Source: Rosa chinensis
Lineage: Eukaryota > Streptophyta > Magnoliopsida > Rosales > Rosaceae
Direction of reading: 5' to 3'
Assembly: GCF_002994745.2 (NCBI RefSeq)
Contig: NC_037092.1
Location: forward strand, 73,504,324 to 73,568,323
DNA: 64,000 nt
The notes beneath the pieces are model-generated. The model was given only the letters and a program-made list of their open reading frames with translations. It made no database searches and was not told the origin of the DNA. The position numbers and the translations under genes are program-made. Positions within the stretch are counted from its first letter, which is position 1; every line of letters begins with the position of its first letter. Shown here piece after piece: positions 57,154 through 64,000 of this stretch.

Positions 57154-57547
57154 CTAAGGAACAGACGTCCATTCCTTAGCTAAGGAACATATTTCCATAT
57201 TTGACCACTTTTCGCCACATATTCACATCTTAACCGTTCATTTTTTATGTCCTAATGTATAGATCATTTCTGCAAAATTTCAGCTAAATTGATGATCGTT
57301 AAGGCATCCAAAATTGCAATTTACTATTATAAACACGAACGGTTCAGGTTGGACAGATTTGATTCGTTCATGTAAATTGTAGTTTTGGATACCTTAACAA
57401 TCATCAAATTGACTGAAATTTTGCAAAAGTGATCTATACATTAGGACCTAAAAACTGAACGGTTAAAATGCAAATATATATATAATAAAAAATGATCAAA
57501 ATATGGAAATTTGTTCCTTAGTTAAGGAACGGACCTCCGTTCCTGAG
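57154..57547. mobile_element. Foldback MITE (near-complete palindrome of about 390 bp)
   Basis: The left arm (TAAGGAACAGACGTCCATTCC, TTAGCTAAGGAAC, TTTCCATATTTGA, CCGTTCATTTTTTATGTCC, TGTATAGATCA) is repeated in inverse order in the right arm up to TTAAGGAACGGACCTCCG. The centre is near 57350. Related, more decayed palindromes lie at 39.5 and 40.5 kb. Confidence 0.75.
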
Positions 57548-57552
57548 CAAAA

Positions 57553-57586
57553 TCCTATATATATATATATATGGACACACACACAC

Positions 57587-57640
<54 letters not shown>
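57553..57640. repeat. (TA)n/(CA)n microsatellite
   Basis: Two TA runs flank a short CA run; the second TA run exceeds 50 bp. Confidence 0.95.
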
Positions 57641-57642
<2 letters not shown>

Positions 57643-58060
57643 CTAACGCTAAAAGCGCAATAACAAAATATGGAGCTCACATTCTCCAGAAGCACCAAGA
57701 GGCAGTCACTAAACCGAATTACAGGCAATATATAGATAGTCACGTACTAGACGCCAAGTCTTGATTAGCAGGAGTACATCAACTTCCAAGTCTTTAGAAA
57801 TTGAGCACAGAAATTTGGACTTTAATTTGTACTTATTGAAAAGACATCACTTGTATGTTTAGAAGTATACAGAAATTTGTGCCAATTTTCCACATAAGAA
57901 ACGAAAACATCAACTTGCTCACACGCTAGGTTTCTCATATGTAAACTATAATACTCTCTTCTTCACAGGTTGCTTGCCAATCACTTCATAAAACAAGCCA
58001 TTGTTACAAAGGTACGTACGTAACCCGGCCTCCGGTAGTCCGGTACTAAAATTGTGAACA

Positions 58061-58141
58061 ATGGCTTTTCAACGCATTAACCTTGTGTTTATTGCCATAT
58101 TCATTACCTTGGGGACTTTGACAGCTAGCAGCGACGTCTAA
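58061..58141 (+). pseudogene. Orphan signal-peptide fragment of a papain-like cysteine protease
   Basis: ATG at 58061 opens 26 codons, MAFQRINLVFIAIFITLGTL then TASSDV and a stop. Its start and preceding context (TTGTTACA...TGAACAATGG) resemble the start of the downstream protease (AATGGATTTCAAAAG, IFIILGNLASQATSDA). No prodomain or mature domain follows. I read it as the remnant of a tandem duplicate. Confidence 0.6.
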
Positions 58142-58530
58142 CTCAAAAACGTCTTGCACCACCACGAAAACTCAAAATCGCATCAAGAATCTTATAGTTA
58201 ATTATGGATGTTGAAGTTTGATGAACAAGCAACAATTCCACGTAAAAAAGGTAATGAAGTAAGGACTACTTCATTGGTGGAAGACCTGTAGCCTGTAGGG
58301 TCGTCAGAATATTTTGCGCAAATCAATGCCAAGACGCCATCAATTTGAAGTCATTGGTACTAGTTTTCACACGGAAGTTTTTTTCGCTTGAGTTTTCACG
58401 CAGAAGTTGCCAAGTTGGACTAAGAAAAAAGATATCAACTTTGGACGGTAGGGCGGAAACCTCGTTCCCAATTATCAATCTAGAATTACATTCGTCAAAA
58501 TTACACATAGCTAGACAGATGGTTATCCCC

Positions 58531-58539
58531 TATATAAAT
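58531..58539 (+). promoter_or_regulatory. TATA box of the cysteine protease gene
   Basis: TATATAAAT lies about 90 bp upstream of the ATG at 58622. Confidence 0.6.
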
Positions 58540-58621
58540 CCCACGATAGTATGCTTGCTTCTACACAGCTAAAATTTGAAACCATTGTTACAGTAATTCA
58601 GTACTGCTTTGTGATCGAACA

Positions 58622-59753
58622 ATGGATTTCAAAAGAAACCATGTGATCAGTGCCATATTCATCATCTTAGGGAATTTGGCTTCTCAAGCCACATCCGATG
58701 CATTGTACGAATCTTCCATTGCAGAAAAACATGAGCAATGGATGGCAAAGCATGGACGCGTTTACCCCAATGCGGCTGAGAAGGAAAGGCGTTTCGGCAT
58801 CTTCAGGAAGAATGTCGAATACGTGGAGAAGTTCAACAATGAAGGGAATAAGACTTACAAGTTGAACATCAACAGCTTTGCGGATATGACCAACGAAGAA
58901 TTCCGGAGACATTATACCGGATACAGAACCCCCCCCGGCTTAAGTTCAACGTCATCCAATTTTAGCTACCAAAGCTTGGCTGCTACTGATATTCCAACTA
59001 CCGTGGACTGGAGGGAACAACAAGCTGTCACCCCCATAAAGTATCAAAGTCAATGCGGTAAGTGAATCACACCATGCATATATATGAAGCCATGCATACG
59101 TCAAACCTCCTTGATCGATGATATATTATCCCTTGTTACTAACTTTTGTATATATACATGTAGGTGCTTGCTGGGCATTTGCAGTAGCAGCAACTGTGGA
59201 AGGGCTAACCAAAATCAAAACAGGCCAATTGATCTCACTCTCCGAGCAGCAACTTGTGGACTGCAATCATCAGAACACTGGGTGCAAGGGTGGTTACTTA
59301 GAATACGCCTATTCCTACGTAGTACAAAACGGAGGACTCGCTCGAGAAGAAACTTACCCGTACCAGGCAACAGACATGGGAACATGCGATACTAACAAGG
59401 AAAGTGAGCATGCAGCACGGATCACTAACTATGAACGCGTCCCTTCCAGAAGTGAAAACGATCTACAGAAGGCTGTGGCCATGCAACCAGTATCGGTTAC
59501 CATTTCTGCTTATGGACAAGAGTTTCAGATGTACGGCAGTGGGGTGTTCTCCGGCAATTGTGGGACGGAGCAAGACCACGCCGTCACGGTCATTGGCTAC
59601 GGGACGATTGAAGATGGAACCCCCTATTGGTTAATAAAGAACTCATGGGGGCAGCGTTGGGGTGAAAGTGGATATATGAGAATTCGTAGAAACATTAATG
59701 CCCCAGAGGGTATGTGCGGCCTTGCTATCAATCCCCTCTATCCGACTGCATAA
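58622..59753 (+). CDS. Papain-like cysteine protease (C1A, SAG12-like)
   Basis: Two exons, 58622-59057 and 59164-59753, encode 341 residues, the expected pre-pro-protease size. A signal peptide (about 1-26, IFIILGNLASQATSDA) sends it to the secretory route and probably the vacuole. The I29 prodomain (about 38-95) carries an ERFNIN-type pattern (EKERRFGIFRKNVEYVEKFN) and a GxNxFxD-like LNINSFADMTNEEF. The mature enzyme starts near IPTTVDWREQ. Catalytic residues are Gln142, Cys148 (CGACWAF, with Ala in place of the usual Ser), His284 (QDHAV) and Asn305 (KNSWG). The intron falls just before the active-site Cys, as in SAG12 relatives. A poly(A) signal AATAAA follows at 59773. Family members act in senescence and defence; that role is inferred. 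Confidence 0.95.
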
Positions 59754-60195
59754 CTCTTCGTATAATCAAACCAATAAAAGCAGGCCCCGGCCTTTTCCAT
59801 ATCTATGAATTAAGTATGCATTTCCAAATTCTACTATATGTTCGGCCGTGAAAACGCGTGCCTGCACCAGCATATATATACTTAAATAAGTTGGGTAGCT
59901 CTTGTTTTAATTTAAGAGGATCCCATTGGAGGAAGATCGATCATCGTCAACTCATTTGTGATAATTACCATTGCACTATTATTTAACCAACCAAGTACTC
60001 GTACTCATATATGTTCCTGCAGCAAGTTACTTGGAATATGCAATGAAATGAGAAAGACTTACTTTTTTATTTTTTATTTTTTATTTTTATGGCATGAGTA
60101 TGGTGGAATTTACCCATTGCATATCTCTATTTCAATTTGGATTTCTTAGATTGTGGTTCTCGAGTCACCCAATTTTGAGTATTATTACCCTTGAT
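59754..60195. other. 3' flank of the protease gene
   Basis: Poly(A) signal AATAAA at 59773-59778, then AT-rich spacer up to the copia LTR. Nothing else seen. Confidence 0.6.
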
Positions 60196-60523
60196 TGTTG
60201 GAATATATTTGGAATTGTTGGGTAGGGTAATTGTTATCACAAGTGTTAACCATATAGCATGATTACCACAACTCATTAGTCCTCTTTTGTGTGTTTTCTG
60301 TTAATTAGGATTAGTCACGTGTTTTCTACTAATTAAGTTTCTGTTAGTAATTAGCTCAGGATGTGTTATGAGCTGACACGTGTCCTTTATCCCTCTTATC
60401 CTCCAGCTACTATATAAACCCTGTAACGATCTCAACAACTCAATTTTGGTATAATACAGTTAGAGAGCTTTCTCTCTTTTCACTCTATTTTGCTTCATCT
60501 TCAAGCTTGCTTTTCAGTTTTCA
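60196..60523 (+). mobile_element. 5' LTR of a Ty1-copia retrotransposon
   Basis: The LTR starts TGTTGGAATA and ends TTTTCA. The primer-binding site TGGTATCAAAGC, complementary to the initiator Met-tRNA end, follows at once (60524-60535). It contains a TATATAAA promoter (near 60411) and the leader of the transcript. The matching 3' LTR is not in the window. Confidence 0.85.
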
Positions 60524-60908
60524 TGGTATCAAAGCTCAGGCTGCGACCTTGGAGCATCAAATCTCACTACTCTATGCTCGGATTGAGCTTGGAGCATCAA
60601 AGCTCGGATTGAGCTTGTTCTTGTTTCAGATAAGTTCGTTCTTTGATTCTGAAGATTTTCTAGTCCAAATTTTTTTGACGAAGTTTATGTGATTCTGCTG
60701 CAACTCATACTTGTTCTTAATTCGAAGCTTTGGTTTTTCATAATGAGCATGTTGATATTTGCAATCTTGATAACAGTTGATAGATTCGTTCAGATCCACA
60801 AGTTTCCTTGAGAAACCCTAACTTTGCAATTTAAGCTATAACTTTGCTAATACACTTGCCTACACTTAGATCCATACATTGAAACCTTAGTGTGTACAAC
60901 CTACAACC

Positions 60909-61816
60909 ATGACTACATCTACTCTTCCAAATCAGATTCATACCACTCAATCAACCACAGTTTTCCTACCAAACATTCTTCTTGATGAAACAAACTATCC
61001 TACCTGGTTGTTTCGGATGGAGTCATTTCTTAGGGGCCAAAATCTGTTTGGCTTTGTTGATGGCACAAATCCATGTCCACCTCAGTTTATTCGTGGCTCT
61101 GATGGGAGTTCAAGCACTATTTCTGTTGAGTTTATCTCTTGGAAGACACAGGTCAAACCCTGAGCCCAGTAGCTATGACATGTGCCGTTGGTAGTAAATC
61201 AGCTCAGGACTTATGGACTAGACTCAAACTGAAATTTGCTGATGCAAACAAGCAGAATATTTTACAGCTCAAGTCAAATCTTCAAAATGTAAAGAAAGGA
61301 TCTGATGACATTGAAACCTACCTTGACAAAATTAAGACTGCAAAGGATGCACTAGAAACTATAGGAGTTGCTATAGATGATGATGATATTGTTGTTACAG
61401 TGCTTAATGGTCTACCATCTGAATTTGCTGCAACTAAGACTGTGATTAGAGCTCAATTCACCAGCTATTCCTTGAGTCAACTGAAAACATTGCTTAAAGC
61501 AGCAGAAATGGATATTGGAAATGAAGCTCAGGGTATTCAGGGCATACTCACTGCAATGCTTGCCAAGATCAACACTCCAACCCAAGCTTCCCCCACTCAG
61601 TCTTCGTGCACTACATCTTCTCCTCCATCTATACCAGTTACTACTCAAGTTCAGTCACAAATGCAGACTTCCTCATATGCATCATCCTCACAACCACAAA
61701 TGCAGACTCCTTCATATGCAGCTTCTACTATTCCACCTGGCTTATCTACATCAGGCCTGCCTGCTTATCCCATCTCAGCTCAAACACCCTACATGCCTAT
61801 ACCTGCCATGCCTTAT
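60909..61816 (+). pseudogene. Ty1-copia gag, frameshifted and truncated
   Basis: The frame from 60909 reads LDETNYPTWLFRMESFLRGQ and FISWKTQ, typical of copia gag starts, and stops at 61163. A shift of one base near 61150 leads into SPVAMTCAVGSKSAQDLWTR, then LQNVKKGSDDIETYLDKIKT and NGLPSEFAATKTVIRAQF, all standard gag words. A short piece is also missing at the junction. A Gln/Ser/Pro-rich tail follows and the coding sequence is cut at 61817 by another transposon. Protease, integrase and reverse transcriptase are not in the window. Confidence 0.85.
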
Positions 61817-62339
61817 CACTACACCAAAAATGTTAACACACAACACTTTTTGCACAACGAAAAAAAAAATGCGTTGTGTGATGAAGAAAAGTTAATCACA
61901 CAACATGTTTACTAAACTAACGTTGTATAAGGAGGTTAAAATTCTGAATTTTTTTTTAGAAGGTCATTGCACAATGGTTACAAGAATAATCCGTTGTGTG
62001 AATCATAAAAAAAATAGCGGCAGATTTCCCTCCTAGATCGACTCAAATTTGGCTCCAAATTGATACTCTAAAGTACAACAGAATAGTTATATCTGTTGTA
62101 TGAGTGTAGCTTGCAAAAGATCATACAACTGTTTTTTTACTTTCTGTTGTCTGATAAAGGGAGATATATTGGGAAAGTTTGGATGTGTGTAGATTTGCCT
62201 CAAAATGGCACTATTCCCTCCAACATTTCCCTGCATTCTCTCCCCCAAAATTCGATTCCCTCTCAGCAGGCAACAAGAGGCGGCAAAACTGAAAATTTTT
62301 AAGTGGCATTCAGACAACAGATATGTGGAAAACCATGGT

Positions 62340-63008
62340 CTGATGCCTGCATGATGAAATTAATGGCTTATGTGGCCATGTGTCCTAGAGCTAGACAACT
62401 ACACAATAGCATCGATCTATTCAGACCAAACTATTAGAACACTTCAGAAAAAATCCATTCAGACCAAACTAATGCCCACAGCTAAACCCGACACGACATT
62501 CACTCCACAAAACCCCACAACTGACCCCAACTCACCCCGACTCTCTCTCTGACTCCCTCGCTGTCCGACTCTCACTCTGACTCACTCCACAGCTGCCCCG
62601 ACTCACTCCACAATCCTAAACCCTAAATCCACTACCTCTGAAGCGAAGCCTTCGAAGCCCTAAATGGGAGATTTCCCTTCGAAGCCCTAAAGGAGATTTC
62701 TCTGTGAATCCGTGGATTCACATCGGAGCAGCCTTAGACTTGGATTCACACAGGAGCCCTAAACAATTTCGTCATCTCGAACTTCGATTCACGCCTTTGA
62801 TTTGATTTGTCTCGAACTTGGTAAGTTCTCGTCGTCTCCTTTACTGTTTTGATTCAATTTTGATTTGGATTTGTCAGCTTTCGCTCTTCGTTACTGTATT
62901 AATTCACTGAGATGCAAAATTTAGGGTTCTGATATTCATAAGCAGATCTTAAAATTGTGCACTCTAGTCATCGGAGTTTAGCAGAGACTCGGATCTCCAT
63001 CTCCGACC
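62340..63008 (+). promoter_or_regulatory. Promoter and leader of the small membrane-protein gene
   Basis: A CT-rich stretch (62535-62600), telo-box words (AAACCCTAA near 62616 and GAAGCCCTAAA twice) and a probable 5' UTR intron donor (GGTAAGTTC at about 62819) precede the ATG at 63009. This looks like a real plant promoter region. Confidence 0.45.
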
Positions 63009-63668
63009 ATGGATTCCGAGCCTTTCAAGAGAGAAAAGAACGTGACTTTTCTGGGGATGATGTACCAGCTCCTCCCACACCAATCCGAAAAAGCTTCATC
63101 ATCTTCTTCTTCTTCTTCCTTTGAAGGTCCTCGTTCTACTGAGGGCCTCTCTGCCGCTTTGTCCGATCAGTCTCGTATTATAGTCGCCAGACCTGTTAGG
63201 TACAGACCCATCTAGCTCTACACTTTTAAAGTTTATAAATTTCTAATTGTATGTGTGAATTGGGTTACTTTGGTGTGAAACTCGTGAAATATTTGATCAA
63301 TTTATGCAATAGGTCCATAATGCCTTGTCTTTAACTAACAATTATGCTACCAAAGTTTGGTTCTTTAATCGCTTTTTCGCAAATTGATTCTGGGTTTTGC
63401 TATTGAGCTTCCCAAACTTGTTTTGGCTTGTGTTTAAGTAGAGTTGTTCACGTATTGGTGAGGCTTGAATTAGTATATGAACTTGTGTTATGGTTAAGTG
63501 AACTTCAATAGTTGGATTGAATTTCTGCAATTGGACTGAATTGGTAAATTTTTTATGTTTGCTTGTAGAGGAGTGGTGTCCCTGTGGACATGCTCAAAGT
63601 TATGTGCAATTGCCTTTGTTACTGGGATCATTGTTGGCTATACCCTGAAGCGACGCGTTAAACGCTAG
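63009..63668 (+). CDS. Small single-pass membrane protein, function unknown
   Basis: Exon 1 (63009-63199) and exon 2 (63569-63668) join in frame to 96 residues. The N-terminal 60 residues are hydrophilic with a serine run (residues about 29-37), then IIVARPVRGVVSLWTCSKLC. One hydrophobic helix follows (AIAFVTGIIVGYTL), with a basic tail KRRVKR at the C-terminus, suggesting a tail-anchored topology. An alternative acceptor two bases downstream gives a non-hydrophobic tail and seems less likely. I do not recognise the family. It lies inside the probable third CACTA, so it may be a captured copy; it is the only captured gene here that looks intact. Confidence 0.65.
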
Positions 63669-64000
63669 GCTAACAAGCTTCTCAAGAGGATCAAAGACGA
63701 TTGATTGCACCTAGGTTGAGTTAAGTTATCACATTCAATAGATTGTCGTCAATAGATGAGTGATTCTCTAACATTAGTTGTGTAAAGGGTGCATTTTTGA
63801 GGAGTTTTCAGCTTCTGTGATGACAAATGCATCTCACCTTATCAACAGATATTGTTATCCTTTTTAAAATACTATGGTAAAGTTTTAGAGAACAGCATAG
63901 GCTATCCTTTTTATCCTTTTTAAACTACTATGAGAGATCTTTAGTCTCTCAGTCAATGAAGTTGCGGATTCTTCAATGTTGGATTTTTCAAATCTGATTG
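63669..64000. other. 3' flank of the small membrane-protein gene
   Basis: AT-rich, with an imperfect direct repeat (CTATCCTTTTTATCCTTTTTAA-like words at 63850-63930). No further gene was seen before the window ends. Confidence 0.5.

Larger units (their letters stand above)
55275..58060. other. Spacer between CACTA 2 and the protease locus
   Basis: It holds several AT microsatellites, a possible solo LTR (56444-57125) and a foldback element (57154-57547). A short ATG frame at 55811 (MNNITITTVSSSSFRPSFPP, 27 codons) looks like a plastid-transit start but leads nowhere. Confidence 0.5.
61817..64000. mobile_element. Left part of a third CACTA-type transposon inserted in copia gag (runs off the window)
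   Basis: At 61817 the gag frame gives way to CACTACACCAAAAATGTTAA, a good CACTA terminus. A dense set of ACACAAC / GTTGTGTGA motifs follows (61832-62000), then CTGTTGTATGAG, CATACAACTG and CAGACAACAG up to 62320, matching the subterminal style of CACTA 2. The preceding 3-mer is TAT. The right end would lie beyond 64000, so target duplication and size cannot be checked. The gene at 63009 seems to lie inside it. Confidence 0.6.

Overview
This window reads as nuclear DNA of a eudicot plant. It has GT-AG introns, AT-rich spacers, many microsatellites, and plant-specific families (BSK kinase, tau-class GST, plant TIM10, SAG12-like protease). I lean towards Rosaceae from general feel only; nothing here proves the species.

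Layout. 282-8253: a tandem pair of brassinosteroid-signalling-kinase (BSK) genes. The first is intact. The second is broken by a lost ATG, frameshifts and a small retroposon insertion, and a decayed third TPR exon lies between them. 8780-9180: LINE RNase H relic. 9714-10690: tau GST. 11880-13394 (-): TIM10. 13828-17032: two abutting Mutator-like (MULE) elements, one with a clear 9-bp target duplication. 17787-19803 (-): RINGv membrane protein. 22750-24160 (-): mitoribosomal mS34. 25406-27846 (-): beta-tubulin. 28-33 kb: gene-poor spacer. 33361-37727 (-): a large RING/TRAF-type/Gln-rich protein with one apparent 1-base frameshift in a G run. 38.4-41.0 kb: spacer with foldback repeats.

41001-64000 is mostly mobile DNA. 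A CACTA transposon (41001-50115, target duplication ACA) carries fragments of at least three host genes: a BAR-domain protein like Arabidopsis At2g33490, a DUF3339 protein, and a DEL-type atypical E2F. It was later hit by an hAT-like element (46631-49992) that is filled with a satellite of about 520 bp and a long TA/TG tract. A second CACTA (50480-55274, target duplication AAA) carries fragments of COQ6, a Rab GTPase and unrecognised exons. A papain-like cysteine protease gene (58622-59753) survives between elements. A Ty1-copia element (LTR 60196-60523, broken gag) is interrupted at 61817 by the start of what looks like a third CACTA, whose interior holds a small two-exon membrane-protein gene (63009-63668).

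The genes do not form a pathway. Single-copy housekeeping genes (TIM10, mS34, tubulin) sit in the left and middle part. The right third is a nest of gene-capturing transposons, and this is the most interesting aspect of the window.
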